Counted from the stretch's first letter, positions 1 through 8,472 are shown. The stretch is DNA of 64,000 nucleotides from Clostridia bacterium (GCA_017546205.1 JAFYXJ010000003.1:1-64000); one strand, 5' to 3'. Translations and numbers: made by a program. The notes: a model not told the origin generated them from the sequence alone.

Positions 1-303
1 GTTCTTCTCTGCAGTAGAAACATCTTCCCTTCGTGTCATGACAACAATTCCGCCTCCCTGTTCAATATATTCCCGCAGCTTATGTGCCACCGAAAGGTTG
101 ACATCTTTTTCTGACACACCCCCTCCGGATGCGCCGCCGTCAAATCCACCGTGTCCTGCATCCGCCACGATGACCCGCCCTTCAATCGGCAGACCTGCCG
201 CGGTTTCCGTCCGTTCTGCTTTCGGCAACAATCCCAAACACAGAATTCCCAAAACTGTAAGTAACAAAAACCATATCTGATATCCTTTTACTGATAAAAA
301 CAA
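1..303 (-). CDS. cwlD: N-acetylmuramoyl-L-alanine amidase, CwlD-like (partial, 3' part beyond window)
   Basis: N-terminal 101 codons of an Amidase_3 zinc amidase, which cleaves the bond between MurNAc and the stem peptide; CwlD does this while spore-cortex muramic lactam is made. Residues 10-26 form one hydrophobic anchor. The core follows with VADAGHGGFDGG at about 46-57 (zinc ligand His51) and GVSEKD at 62-67 (Glu65, second zinc ligand). The start is TTG at 303, because AAAGGGGTGAT lies just upstream and no ATG precedes the anchor in frame. The remainder runs off the left edge, so the last zinc ligands and the catalytic Glu are not visible. A general cell-wall amidase is possible, but the single short anchor fits CwlD. 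Confidence 0.8.
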   Translation of the reverse strand, partial: MFLSVKGYQIWFLLLTVLGILCLGLLPKAERTETAAGLPIEGRVIVADAGHGGFDGGASGGGVSEKDVNLSVAHKLREYIEQGGGIVVMTRREDVSTAEKN

Positions 304-363
304 TAGAATCACCCCTTTTATGGTATGAAATGCAGTTCTGTTTTATGTTTTGAGAATTATATC

Positions 364-392
364 TTGACGAAAGACAGAAAACCCGATACAAT
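364..392 (+). promoter_or_regulatory. sigma-A promoter for the EamA transporter gene
   Basis: TTGACG at 364-369 and TACAAT at 387-392 are separated by 17 bp and lie about 30 bp before the start codon. The site sits in the divergent gap with cwlD. Confidence 0.7.
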
Positions 393-422
393 ATCTTCAT
401 ATTTTGACATGGAGTGACAAAA

Positions 423-1343
423 ATGAAAAATCAAAAATTAAAAGGAAATTTGCTGCTGTTTCTGGCAGCGTTTATCTGGGGAACTTCCTTTATTGCACAA
501 AGCAAAGGCGTAGAATCCATTTCTCCGGTAGCATTTAACGGCATCCGCAGTATGCTGGGTGCCATCGTATTATTTCCCGTGATTCTGCTCTTAGACAACG
601 GAAAGAGAAAACGGGGCATCCCCGTACAAAAAGCCGACAAGACCTTGCTTTTGGGCGGTATTATCTGCGGTATCTTCCTCTGTCTTGCAACTACCGTACA
701 AACAGCCGGCATGGTATACACAAGTCCCGGAAAAGCCGGTTTTATCACCGCTCTCTATATGGTGTTTATTCCTATTGTCGAACTGTTTCTGGGGAAAAAG
801 CCAAGTCCTGTGATTCTGCTATCGGTACTGATCGCAACGGTAGGCCTTTACCTGATGTGCATCGACACCGACCTTACCATCAACAAAGGAGATGTGATGG
901 TTCTATTCTGTGCCGTTCTATTTACCGGGCACATTCTTGCCATTGATTATTTTTCCCCGAAAGTTGACGGTGTCAAACTTTCCTGCCTGCAATTTTTTGT
1001 TTGCGGCGTCCTCAATATGGGTTCCATGTTTCTCTTTGAATCACCGGAACTGATGCCCATTCTCCGTTGCTGGATGTCCATTGGATATTCCGGCATCATG
1101 TCCTGCGGTGTGGCTTACACCCTGCAAATTGTGGGGCAAAAATATACCGATCCCACTTCTGCATCCATCCTGATGAGTCTGGAATCGGTGTTTGCCACCT
1201 TGAGCACCGTAGTTCTGGTCGCTCTCGGATGGAGTCTGACGGGCGGTGCCCTGACCCCGCGGGAAATAATCGGATGTGTTTTGATGTTCGTTGCAATCAT
1301 TCTGGTGCAACTTCCCTCGAAGCCGCAAAAAGCCATTGTATAA
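423..1343 (+). CDS. EamA/DMT-family transporter
   Basis: 306-residue polytopic membrane protein of the drug/metabolite transporter superfamily. It has about ten hydrophobic segments arranged as two EamA repeats; the first begins with the typical FLAAFIWGTSFIA (about residues 11-23) and the second lies in roughly the last 150 residues. Members export amino acids, metabolites or drugs; the substrate cannot be read from sequence. The ATG at 423 is chosen over an in-frame GTG at 414 because GGAG at 411-414 is correctly spaced for it. The gene is monocistronic, with its own promoter upstream and a hairpin terminator downstream. Confidence 0.88.
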   Translation: MKNQKLKGNLLLFLAAFIWGTSFIAQSKGVESISPVAFNGIRSMLGAIVLFPVILLLDNGKRKRGIPVQKADKTLLLGGIICGIFLCLATTVQTAGMVYTSPGKAGFITALYMVFIPIVELFLGKKPSPVILLSVLIATVGLYLMCIDTDLTINKGDVMVLFCAVLFTGHILAIDYFSPKVDGVKLSCLQFFVCGVLNMGSMFLFESPELMPILRCWMSIGYSGIMSCGVAYTLQIVGQKYTDPTSASILMSLESVFATLSTVVLVALGWSLTGGALTPREIIGCVLMFVAIILVQLPSKPQKAIV

Positions 1344-1348
1344 AATAC

Positions 1349-1389
1349 ATAGCCGTCAAAGGAAATTCTGTCCTTTTGACGGCTATTTT
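1349..1389 (+). terminator. Intrinsic terminator after the EamA gene
   Basis: Inverted repeat AGCCGTCAAAGGA / TCCTTTTGACGGCT with one bulged base, followed by ATTTTG. Confidence 0.65.
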
Positions 1390-1402
1390 GTCGAAAAGTG
1401 TC

Positions 1403-1431
1403 TTGACATTCATTTCCTCCTATGGTAAGAT
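1403..1431 (+). promoter_or_regulatory. sigma-A promoter for the NhaC-family gene
   Basis: TTGACA at 1403-1408 and TAAGAT at 1426-1431 with a 17-bp spacer, about 50 bp before the start codon. Confidence 0.7.
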
Positions 1432-1482
1432 TATCTCTAATCTTTGCAGGATAGATTTCTGCAAAAAAACAGGAGGGTATTC

Positions 1483-3102
1483 ATGAGAAACATGAACAAA
1501 AAAACAATTTTTTCTATTCTCTTCACAATGATTATCCTGTGCATGACAACGGTGGTTGCATTTGCTACAGGTGACGCTGCAGAAGAGGCTCTTCCCAAAT
1601 TTTACGCAACATTCTGGGCAATGGTTCCGCCTCTGGTTGCAATTGCACTTGCACTGATTACCAAAGAAGTGTACTCTTCTTTGTTTATCGGTATCGTACT
1701 GGGCGGTTTTCTTTCTGCCAACTGGAATCCGGTAGGTGCTCTCGACAATGTTCTGAACGAGGGACTGATTGCTGCAGTTTCCGGTACCGCAGGTATCTTT
1801 GTATTCCTGGTTATTCTGGGCGCTATGGTTGCCCTGATTAACAAAGCGGGCGGTTCTGCCGCATTCGGCCGTTGGGCAGAAACCCATATCAAATCCAGAG
1901 TCGGTGCCATGTTTGCCACCTTTATTCTGGGCGTTTTGATTTTCATTGATGACTATTTTAACTGCCTTACCGTTGGTAGTGTTATGCGTCCGGTAACCGA
2001 CAGTCACAAAATTTCCCGTGCAAAACTGGCGTTCCTGATTGATGCCACCGCTGCACCGGTTTGTATGATTGCTCCGGTTTCTTCCTGGGCTGCTGCTGTT
2101 TCGGAATTTACCGAGGGAACCGGATTCTCCGGCATTGAGTTGTTTGTCCGTGCTATTCCTTATAACTTCTATTCTCTTTTGACTTTTGTATTCATCATTA
2201 CACTTATATTGATGAAATTTGATTTTGGTCCCATGAAACTCCATGAACTGAATGCGATGACCAAAGGCGATCTGTTTACCAGCGGTCAGGATGATATTGA
2301 GGCTGCCGAGGTTGAAGATGCTAATCCCAAGGGACGTGTCATCGATTTGATTCTGCCCGTTCTGGTTCTGGTTGTGATCTCCATTCTGGGTCTCCTTTAT
2401 GTAGGCGGATTCTTTGCAGGGGATGATTTTGTTACCGCATTCGGTAATACCGATGCAACCGTTGGTCTTCCTTGGGGTGCAATTGTTGCCTTGATTGTGA
2501 CTATCATTTATTTGATAGCAAGACGGGTTATCACCTTCAAAGAAGCAATGGCTGCAATTCCCAAAGGCTTTAACGCAATGGTTCCTGCCATTTTGATTCT
2601 GACCTTTGCAACTGCATTGAAGAATATGACCGGTCTTCTGGGTGCTGCTGACTTTGTGGCATACCTGATGGATTCTGCTGCTGCAGGTCTTGCAAACTTC
2701 CTGCCGGCAATTATCTTCCTGGTTGCATGTGTACTGGCATTTTCTACCGGTACTTCCTGGGGAACCTTCGGTATCCTGATTCCTATCGTTACTGCAATTT
2801 TCGATCCCACCAGCGAGCTGTTAATTATCGGTGTTTCTGCATGTCTTGCCGGCGCTGTATGCGGTGACCACTGCTCTCCCATTTCCGATACAACAATTAT
2901 GTCCTCTGCAGGCGGACAATGTAACCATATCAATCACGTATCTACCCAGCTGCCTTACGCAATTACCGTTGCACTGATTTCCTTTGTGGTATACTTGCTG
3001 GCAGCATTTGTACAGAATGCTTACATTCTCCTCCCCATAGGAATTATCCTGACAATCGGAACTTTGTTCGTAATCAAACAAGTTACCAAAGACAAACAGT
3101 AA
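1483..3102 (+). CDS. Na+/H+ antiporter, NhaC family
   Basis: 539-residue inner-membrane secondary transporter. The N-terminus is a signal-like hydrophobic segment ending near VAFATG. Many transmembrane segments follow, with the family landmarks FIDDYFNCLTVG, STGTSWGTFGILIP and GDHCSPISDTT, the last two in the C-terminal third. NhaC-type proteins exchange protons for sodium, or for organic acids or amines in subgroups such as MleN, so the substrate is uncertain. The ATG at 1483 has AGGAGG six bases upstream; the in-frame ATG at 1444 lacks a ribosome site. It is monocistronic between a strong promoter and a bidirectional terminator shared with manA. Confidence 0.88.
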   Translation: MRNMNKKTIFSILFTMIILCMTTVVAFATGDAAEEALPKFYATFWAMVPPLVAIALALITKEVYSSLFIGIVLGGFLSANWNPVGALDNVLNEGLIAAVSGTAGIFVFLVILGAMVALINKAGGSAAFGRWAETHIKSRVGAMFATFILGVLIFIDDYFNCLTVGSVMRPVTDSHKISRAKLAFLIDATAAPVCMIAPVSSWAAAVSEFTEGTGFSGIELFVRAIPYNFYSLLTFVFIITLILMKFDFGPMKLHELNAMTKGDLFTSGQDDIEAAEVEDANPKGRVIDLILPVLVLVVISILGLLYVGGFFAGDDFVTAFGNTDATVGLPWGAIVALIVTIIYLIARRVITFKEAMAAIPKGFNAMVPAILILTFATALKNMTGLLGAADFVAYLMDSAAAGLANFLPAIIFLVACVLAFSTGTSWGTFGILIPIVTAIFDPTSELLIIGVSACLAGAVCGDHCSPISDTTIMSSAGGQCNHINHVSTQLPYAITVALISFVVYLLAAFVQNAYILLPIGIILTIGTLFVIKQVTKDKQ

Positions 3103-3108
3103 TAACAG

Positions 3109-3140
3109 AAAAGGTGATGCCAAAGGCATCACCTTTTTTA
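3109..3140. terminator. Bidirectional terminator between the NhaC-family gene and manA
   Basis: Perfect 12-bp stem AAAAGGTGATGC / GCATCACCTTTT with loop CAAAG and T or A runs on both sides. It serves both convergent genes; the manA stop codon overlaps its edge. Confidence 0.85.
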
Positions 3141-4100
3141 TAGATATGAAAGAATGATTTCACAGTTTCCGTTTATTTGATACGTTGCATCAATTGCCGG
3201 AATCAAAACACTGTCTCCTTTTGAGATAGATAAGGTTTCACCGTCGAAAAGCAGTTCCCCAGCCCCCTCTGTTACCATCAGGGATTGGAAACTGGTTTTA
3301 TCTACATTGAGTTCGATTGTTCCGTTTACCCGTAACCGTTCCACCGTAAAATAAGAACATGATGCCAGAACGCTTCGTTCTCCGTCGGCAATAGGTTCCC
3401 GTTTGGGTGCCGGCTTTAAATCAGAAACTGCAATGGCCTTTTCCACATGGAGTTCCCGTGTGTTGCCATTCTTATCTTTCCGGTTGTAATCATACACACG
3501 ATAGGTAGTATTGGAATTTTGCTGAATCTCACAAATCAGAATTCCCGCTCCAATGGCATGTACTGTTCCTGCCGGAATAAAGAACACATCTCCTTTGGAA
3601 ACCGGAACACGGTTCAAACAGTCTGTCAGGGTATTATTGGCAATGGCCTGCCGATATTCCTCTTCTGTAATCTCTTTGGAGAATCCATAGTAAAGTGCTG
3701 CATCTTTCTCACAGTCCAGCACATACCACATCTCGGTTTTGCCATATTCACCCTCAACCTTAAGGGCGTATGCATCATCAGGATGTACCTGAACTGACAG
3801 ATCATTCTTGGCATCAATCAGCTTAATCAGAATAGGAAAATAATCAAATGCCGCAGCTTTGCTTCCAAGAGTTTCTTTTCCGCAAGCGTCCATAAATTCC
3901 ATAAGCGTAAGTCCGTCAAACTCTCCCCCGATGATGGTAGACTGTCCGTCCTTGTGTGCAGAAAGTTCCCAACTTTCCGCTACAATGTCAAGGTCGGTTT
4001 TCTTTTTGAATTCAGTTTTTAATTTGGTACCGCCCCAAAGATAATCTTTGAAAACGGGATTCAATTTTACAGGTTTTCGATACATCTCTGTCACATCCAT
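3138..4100 (-). CDS. manA: Mannose-6-phosphate isomerase, class I
   Basis: 320-residue cupin metalloenzyme interconverting mannose-6-phosphate and fructose-6-phosphate, the usual length for the short Firmicutes form. Predicted zinc ligands are visible as Gln104 and His106 (SVQVHPDD), Glu123 (KTEMWYVLD) and His181 (AGTVHAIGAG). The N-terminal LNPVFKDYLWGGTKL is diagnostic. The start at 4100 has only a weak A/G-rich ribosome site; an internal ATG at 4085 is an alternative. It is a single gene with its own promoter, convergent with the NhaC-family gene. Confidence 0.95.
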   Translation of the reverse strand: MDVTEMYRKPVKLNPVFKDYLWGGTKLKTEFKKKTDLDIVAESWELSAHKDGQSTIIGGEFDGLTLMEFMDACGKETLGSKAAAFDYFPILIKLIDAKNDLSVQVHPDDAYALKVEGEYGKTEMWYVLDCEKDAALYYGFSKEITEEEYRQAIANNTLTDCLNRVPVSKGDVFFIPAGTVHAIGAGILICEIQQNSNTTYRVYDYNRKDKNGNTRELHVEKAIAVSDLKPAPKREPIADGERSVLASCSYFTVERLRVNGTIELNVDKTSFQSLMVTEGAGELLFDGETLSISKGDSVLIPAIDATYQINGNCEIILSYL

Positions 4101-4117
4101 TTCTTTTTGTTCTTTTT

Positions 4118-4146
4118 ATCATAACGAAAAATCCTTCCCTTGTCAA
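4118..4146 (-). promoter_or_regulatory. sigma-A promoter for manA
   Basis: On the minus strand, TTGACA (4141-4146) and TATGAT (4118-4123) are 17 bp apart, about 18 bp before the manA start codon. Confidence 0.7.
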
Positions 4147-4196
4147 GATTCACCCAACAATAGATTTGGCATATAGTATACGGGAGGTGAAAAAAT

Positions 4197-4622
4197 ATGA
4201 CGAATTCATGTTGCAATGACAGAAACGGTTGCGTTCTTGCCGCTGTTGTCATCAGCATCATTCTGGGAATCGTAACTGCGTTCCTGACCTTTTCCGGTAT
4301 TTTTACCTTAGGAACCGTTCTCCTTTATGTGATTCTTGGAATCGCATCTGCTTATCTGGCAACAGTACCCATTGCGGCAGCAATTATCCGCAGCACGCAG
4401 ATTCGCAATTGTGTCTGCAAGGTGCTTCCGGCTTTGCTGACCGGAATCCTTGGCACAATTCTCCTTGCTGTCGTTTTGCTGACAGTAACATTGACCGCCA
4501 CAGGCATTTTGAACGCAATCCTGACCGGATTATTGGTGGCTTTATTTTCCCTTTTGCTGATTGCTACTGCATGTCTTGCAAAATGCGGAGCAAAATGTTC
4601 CGGAACCATCCGTGACATCTAA
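4197..4622 (+). CDS. Cys-rich four-helix membrane protein, function unknown
   Basis: 141 residues, not assigned to a named family. The layout is a short polar head with paired cysteines (NSCCNDRNGC), two hydrophobic helices, a central basic-polar loop with CVCK, two more hydrophobic helices, and a tail with further cysteines (ATACLAKCGAKC). Cysteines cluster at all three polar segments, presumably on the same membrane face if there are four helices. GGGAGGTG sits at good spacing before the ATG, and a clear terminator follows, so the gene looks genuinely expressed. It resembles small uncharacterised membrane proteins I recall from gut Clostridia, but this is memory and was not searched. Confidence 0.75.
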   Translation: MTNSCCNDRNGCVLAAVVISIILGIVTAFLTFSGIFTLGTVLLYVILGIASAYLATVPIAAAIIRSTQIRNCVCKVLPALLTGILGTILLAVVLLTVTLTATGILNAILTGLLVALFSLLLIATACLAKCGAKCSGTIRDI

Positions 4623-4636
4623 ATGAAACCATCTGG

Positions 4637-4677
4637 AATACAGGGTACCTTTTCAGGTACTCTGTATTTGCATTTTT
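4637..4677 (+). terminator. Intrinsic terminator after the Cys-rich membrane protein gene
   Basis: Stem AATACAGGGTACC / GGTACTCTGTATT with a short loop, followed by TGCATTTTT. Its T-run side overlaps the trmO -35 element. Confidence 0.75.
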
Positions 4678-4696
4678 AAAGAAGTTGTGATACACT
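4668..4696 (+). promoter_or_regulatory. sigma-A promoter for trmO
   Basis: TTGCAT (4668-4673) and TACACT (4691-4696) with a 17-bp spacer, 24 bp before the start codon. The -35 element lies inside the preceding terminator. Confidence 0.5.
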
Positions 4697-4720
4697 GGTA
4701 AAAAAACTTGGAGGCAGACT

Positions 4721-5401
4721 ATGGCAGAACAGTTTTCGGTACAAGCGGTTGCACGCATATACAATGATTTTTCATCCAAATTCGGGATTCCCAGACAAAG
4801 CGGCATTGTTTCTTCTCTTGTTTCCACAATCGTACTGGAACCGGAATTTCGAAACCCTGATGTGTATCGGGGACTTTCAGGATATTCCCACCTTTGGTTA
4901 CTCTGGCAGTTTTCTCATGCAGAAAAACAAGGATGGTCAGCAACAGTCCGTCCTCCGAAACTTGGTGGAAACACCAGAATCGGTGTTTTTGCCAGTCGTT
5001 CTCCTTTCCGTCCAAACAGAATTGGTCTTTCCTCGGTGAAAATCGAAAACATCGAACTTTCTTCCCCCGACGGTCCCCTCTTATATGTGAGTGGTGCAGA
5101 TTTGTTAAACGGAACACCCATTCTGGACATCAAACCATATCTTCCCTATACCGACAGTCATCCTGACGCTCTTGGCGGGTATGCGGTTACCCCTGATACA
5201 ACTCTCTCTGTAAATATTCCTCCTGCTCTACTCGATATGGTCCCTGTCCATCTTCAAAAAGGGTTATGCGATTTACTTGCTCAGGACCCGAGACCGGGAT
5301 ATCAGGCAGATCAGGATCGCATTTATGGACTGTCTTTTGGCGGGTTTGAAATCCGCTTTACGGTAAACGGCGACACCCTTACCGTCCATGAAATCACCTG
5401 A
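4721..5401 (+). CDS. trmO: tRNA (N6-threonylcarbamoyladenosine(37)-N6)-methyltransferase TrmO
   Basis: 226-residue TsaA/TrmO-family protein (YaeB homologue) that uses S-adenosylmethionine to methylate t6A37 of certain tRNAs. The family signature is clear: HLWLLWQFSHA (about 46-56), RPPKLGGNTRIGVFASRSPF and RPNRIGLSSVKIE, then GADLLNGTPILDIKPYLPYTD. The C-terminal domain of the longer bacterial form is present, ending in a beta-rich segment. TTGGAGG precedes the ATG. It is monocistronic, bracketed by terminators. Confidence 0.93.
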   Translation: MAEQFSVQAVARIYNDFSSKFGIPRQSGIVSSLVSTIVLEPEFRNPDVYRGLSGYSHLWLLWQFSHAEKQGWSATVRPPKLGGNTRIGVFASRSPFRPNRIGLSSVKIENIELSSPDGPLLYVSGADLLNGTPILDIKPYLPYTDSHPDALGGYAVTPDTTLSVNIPPALLDMVPVHLQKGLCDLLAQDPRPGYQADQDRIYGLSFGGFEIRFTVNGDTLTVHEIT

Positions 5402-5402
5402 T

Positions 5403-5436
5403 AAATTCCGCCCTTAAAATGCAGGGCGGAATTTTT
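5403..5436 (+). terminator. Intrinsic terminator after trmO
   Basis: AAATTCCGCCCT / AGGGCGGAATTT stem with an eight-base loop, followed by TTTT, starting just after the stop codon. Confidence 0.8.
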
Positions 5437-5495
5437 ATGTTCTTTTTTTATGTCTACCTCCATAAAATACTATCAAACGCTATGGAGGGATACTG

Positions 5496-6107
5496 ATGAA
5501 AAAAAGAGTCTGGCAAAACAAAAAACTTTGGTTTTTTTTTATTTTTCTTTTTCTAACTGGCATACTGACAGGTAGTATTCTAGGTGCGTGTTCTGGGAAA
5601 AATACCGTCGGGGAAATTACGGATTTTTTCAACCATTTCTTTTCTGTATACTCTGTTCAAGGTACATCCGGGCACAATGCTTTTTGTCTTTCTGCGCTAA
5701 ACTACGGAACCGTTGCATGCTGGTTCTGGCTATCCGGTTGGCATCCTTTTCTACTTCCTATTGGCTTAATTCAAACAGCCTTAAAGGGAATAAGATGCGG
5801 ATTCACCATGACATTACTGAGTCGTTGCTTCGGATGGAAAGGCATTCTGTTCTCCTTCTTTGCCATCTTGCCGGCAACCCTTATTCTTCTCTTTGCTTTT
5901 TGTTTTTATATGACATACCAGATACAGTTCGCCTATGACCGAAATACCATAAAAAAAGGACAGGTTTCTTTGCCCTTCAAACGCCACGTATATATAAGGC
6001 ATATTCTGACAACACTTATTTTTCTTTTTCTTCTCCTTTTTGCCTCTTTTACCGAAGGTTACCTTGTGCCTGTTCTGACACAACCACTCGTACAACTTTT
6101 TTTGTGA
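5496..6107 (+). CDS. spoIIM: Stage II sporulation protein M
   Basis: 203-residue integral membrane protein. SpoIIM forms the DMP machine with SpoIID and SpoIIP that thins septal peptidoglycan and drives engulfment during sporulation. The protein shows an N-terminal helix, a hydrophilic linker, and four further hydrophobic segments containing the family landmark FGWKGILFSFFAILPATLI, close to the corresponding stretch of the Bacillus protein. GGAGGG is seven bases before the ATG. Its position directly upstream of xerD repeats the spoIIM/xerD linkage seen in other Firmicutes. SpoIID and SpoIIP are not in this window. No convincing mother-cell promoter was found. Confidence 0.87.
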   Translation: MKKRVWQNKKLWFFFIFLFLTGILTGSILGACSGKNTVGEITDFFNHFFSVYSVQGTSGHNAFCLSALNYGTVACWFWLSGWHPFLLPIGLIQTALKGIRCGFTMTLLSRCFGWKGILFSFFAILPATLILLFAFCFYMTYQIQFAYDRNTIKKGQVSLPFKRHVYIRHILTTLIFLFLLLFASFTEGYLVPVLTQPLVQLFL

Positions 6108-6136
6108 CATTTTTTCTGTTTTTTTGGAAAAAACAC

Positions 6137-6165
6137 TTGTCAAACTTAAGAAAATTATGTAAAAT
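6137..6165 (+). promoter_or_regulatory. sigma-A promoter for xerD-purD
   Basis: TTGTCA (6137-6142) and TAAAAT (6160-6165) with a 17-bp spacer, about 28 bp before the chosen xerD start. Confidence 0.65.
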
Positions 6166-6192
6166 AGTAAACTGATAAGGGGGGGATTGACT

Positions 6193-7083
6193 GTGGATGC
6201 CCGCATGACCGAATACTTTACATATCTGGAATATGAAAAACGTGTTTCTGCCAATACTCTGGATTCCTACAAGCGGGATATCCAGCAGTTTAAAGAATAT
6301 CTGGATAATCAGGAACATTCCGGATTGTACAACTGCACCAACACAACGGTGCTCAATTACCTGCTTTCGATTCAGAAAAAGGGGAAATCAGCTTCTACCA
6401 TTTCAAGGAACTTAGCATCACTGCGCTCCTTTTATCGTTTTATGATCCGGAAACACTATGCAACAGAAGATCCTACAGAGAACATTCATGGATTTAAAGC
6501 CGAAAAAAAACTTCCCCAGATTCTTTCCAATCAGGAAGTGGAACTTCTTTTGGAGCAACCCATCTGCAAGGATTTTAAAGGATTTCGTGACAAAGCTATG
6601 CTGGAACTTTTATATGCAACCGGTATGCGCGTCAGCGAATTGCTTTCCATCACCCTTTCTGACCTAAACTTATCGGTAGGTTATATCAACTGCCGGTATC
6701 ACGGACAGAATCGGGTCATTCCTATCTATACCGTTGCAAAAGATGCAATCCGTGCATACATTGACCATGGACGGAGCAAATTACCGGAAATCCATGATAA
6801 AGATGTATTATTTTTGAACCTGAACGGTTCCATGCTGACCCGTCAGGGATTCTGGAAAATTATCAAACATTATAAAACCCTTGCCGGAATCAAAAAGGAA
6901 ATTACGCCCCATACACTCCGGCATTCCTTTGCCATCCATCTGTTGGAAAACGGTGCAGACCTTCGTTCCATTCAGGAAATGCTGGGACATACTGACATCG
7001 CATCTACCCAGATTTACGCACAACTGGCAAAGAGCAGACTTCAAACAGTTTATCAAAACGCACATCCCCGTGCGAAATCATAA
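6193..7083 (+). CDS. xerD: Site-specific tyrosine recombinase XerD
   Basis: 296-residue tyrosine recombinase that resolves chromosome dimers at dif together with a XerC partner not seen here. The N-terminal SAM-like core-binding domain spans about 1-100 (EYEKRVSANTLDSYKRDI). The catalytic domain carries Arg146 (TGMRVSELL), His240 and Arg243 (HTLRHSFA), His266 (LGHTD) and nucleophile Tyr275 (STQIYAQ). A GTG at 6193 is chosen: the GGGGGG at 6180-6185 is seven bases away, whereas the upstream TTG at 6187 is too close and the ATG at 6205 too far. It follows spoIIM and probably shares a transcript with purD, 29 bp downstream. Confidence 0.93.
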   Translation: MDARMTEYFTYLEYEKRVSANTLDSYKRDIQQFKEYLDNQEHSGLYNCTNTTVLNYLLSIQKKGKSASTISRNLASLRSFYRFMIRKHYATEDPTENIHGFKAEKKLPQILSNQEVELLLEQPICKDFKGFRDKAMLELLYATGMRVSELLSITLSDLNLSVGYINCRYHGQNRVIPIYTVAKDAIRAYIDHGRSKLPEIHDKDVLFLNLNGSMLTRQGFWKIIKHYKTLAGIKKEITPHTLRHSFAIHLLENGADLRSIQEMLGHTDIASTQIYAQLAKSRLQTVYQNAHPRAKS

Positions 7084-7112
7084 TATTTTTGTATACCAAG
7101 GAGGATATCAAA

Positions 7113-8381
7113 ATGAAAGTACTTGTAATCGGCAGTGGCGGTCGTGAACACACCATCATCTGGAAACTCCGTCAGAGTCCGTCTGTTGACAAAATTTATG
7201 CAGCACCCGGAAACGGTGGTATTTCCCGTCTGGCTGAATGCGTTCCCATTTCCGTTATGGATTTTGATGCATTGACCAAATTTGCAAAAGAGAACCAGAT
7301 TGACCTGACCGTTGTGGCACCGGATGACCCTCTGGCAGGAGGTGCCGTTGACGCATTTGAGGCAGCAGGACTGCGTGCATTCGGTCCCAACCGTGCTGCA
7401 GCCATTATCGAGGGCAGCAAAGCTTTCTCCAAAGATTTGATGAAAAAATATAACATTCCCACTGCAGGATACGAAGTATTTGACAATAGCCGCGATGCCA
7501 TCGACTACATTAAGGCGGAAAATAAGTTCCCAGTTGTTGTCAAGGCAGACGGCCTTGCACTGGGAAAAGGCGTTATCATTGCCCAGACTCTGGAAGAAGC
7601 CGAAACTGCTGTCCATGAGATTATGGACGATAAAGTATTCGGTGCTGCCGGCGGTAAGGTTGTTATCGAAGAATTTTTAGTAGGTCCGGAAATCTCCGTC
7701 CTTGCATTTACCGACGGTAAAACCTTAAAGCCTATGGTTTCCGCACAAGATCACAAGCGTGCTTATGACAACGATGAGGGTCTCAACACCGGCGGTATGG
7801 GAACATTCTCACCCAGCCGGATTTACACCCCCGAACTTGCCGAGGAATGTATGAAAAACATCTTCCTTCCCACTATGCATGCCATGAATGCAGAGGGACG
7901 CACCTTTAAGGGTGTTCTGTACTTTGGACTGATGAAAACCACAGACGGCGTTAAAGTCATTGAGTACAACTGTCGATTCGGCGATCCGGAAACACAGGTG
8001 GTACTCCCCAGGCTGAAAACCGATTTGTATGAAATTTTCGAGGCAGTCATTGATGAACGGTTGGATGAAATTGAAATTGAATGGGAAGACAACGCCGCAG
8101 TTTGCGTAGTTCTCGCCTCCGGCGGATATCCGCAGGCATATAAGAAGGGGTATCCCATTGATGGTATCACTCAGGCAGAAAGTCTTGGTGCTATGGTATT
8201 CCACGCAGGTACTGTCCATGAAGACGGAGTATTCAAGACCAACGGCGGTCGTGTTCTGGGCGTAACCGCAACCGGAAAGGATCTGGATTCTGCTATCAAA
8301 GAAGCCTATCGTTATGTGAAAATGATCAAGTTTCAGGATATGCATTTCAGAACCGATATCGGTATTAAAAAGAATCAGTAG
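7113..8381 (+). CDS. purD: Phosphoribosylamine--glycine ligase (GAR synthetase)
   Basis: 422-residue ATP-grasp enzyme joining glycine to phosphoribosylamine in de novo purine synthesis. It has the N-terminal MKVLVIGSGGREHTI, the pre-ATP-grasp and ATP-grasp core (VVVKADGLALGKGV, RFGDPETQVVLPRL) and the C-terminal lobe NGGRVLGVTATG. AAGGAGG fixes the ATG at 7113. No other pur gene lies within the window, so purD is uncoupled here from purF, purM, purN and purH. It is probably transcribed with xerD and ends at a strong terminator. Confidence 0.96.
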   Translation: MKVLVIGSGGREHTIIWKLRQSPSVDKIYAAPGNGGISRLAECVPISVMDFDALTKFAKENQIDLTVVAPDDPLAGGAVDAFEAAGLRAFGPNRAAAIIEGSKAFSKDLMKKYNIPTAGYEVFDNSRDAIDYIKAENKFPVVVKADGLALGKGVIIAQTLEEAETAVHEIMDDKVFGAAGGKVVIEEFLVGPEISVLAFTDGKTLKPMVSAQDHKRAYDNDEGLNTGGMGTFSPSRIYTPELAEECMKNIFLPTMHAMNAEGRTFKGVLYFGLMKTTDGVKVIEYNCRFGDPETQVVLPRLKTDLYEIFEAVIDERLDEIEIEWEDNAAVCVVLASGGYPQAYKKGYPIDGITQAESLGAMVFHAGTVHEDGVFKTNGGRVLGVTATGKDLDSAIKEAYRYVKMIKFQDMHFRTDIGIKKNQ

Positions 8382-8384
8382 AAT

Positions 8385-8422
8385 AAATTCCCGCAATTTC
8401 CTTAAATTGCGGGAATTTTTTT
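8385..8422 (+). terminator. Intrinsic terminator after purD
   Basis: Perfect AAATTCCCGCAATTT / AAATTGCGGGAATTT stem with a four-base loop, followed by a run of T. Confidence 0.9.
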
Positions 8423-8443
8423 GCGTTTTCTTCAAGAAAAACC

Positions 8444-8472
8444 TTGCTATTTTCTAAAAATCATTGTATAAT
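8444..8472 (+). promoter_or_regulatory. sigma-A promoter for lon
   Basis: TTGCTA (8444-8449) and a consensus TATAAT (8467-8472) with a 17-bp spacer, about 46 bp before lon. I see no CIRCE or CtsR operator nearby. Confidence 0.7.

Noticed and set aside
303-363. Possible sporulation-sigma -10 (CATACCAT) before cwlD on the minus strand
   Set aside because: It would place the transcription start almost on the ribosome site, and the -35 is weak. Not convincing enough to list.
1420-2244. 274-residue open frame on the minus strand opposite the NhaC-family gene
   Set aside because: The translation is Asn/Cys/Arg-rich with no recognisable domain and lies fully over a clear transporter gene.
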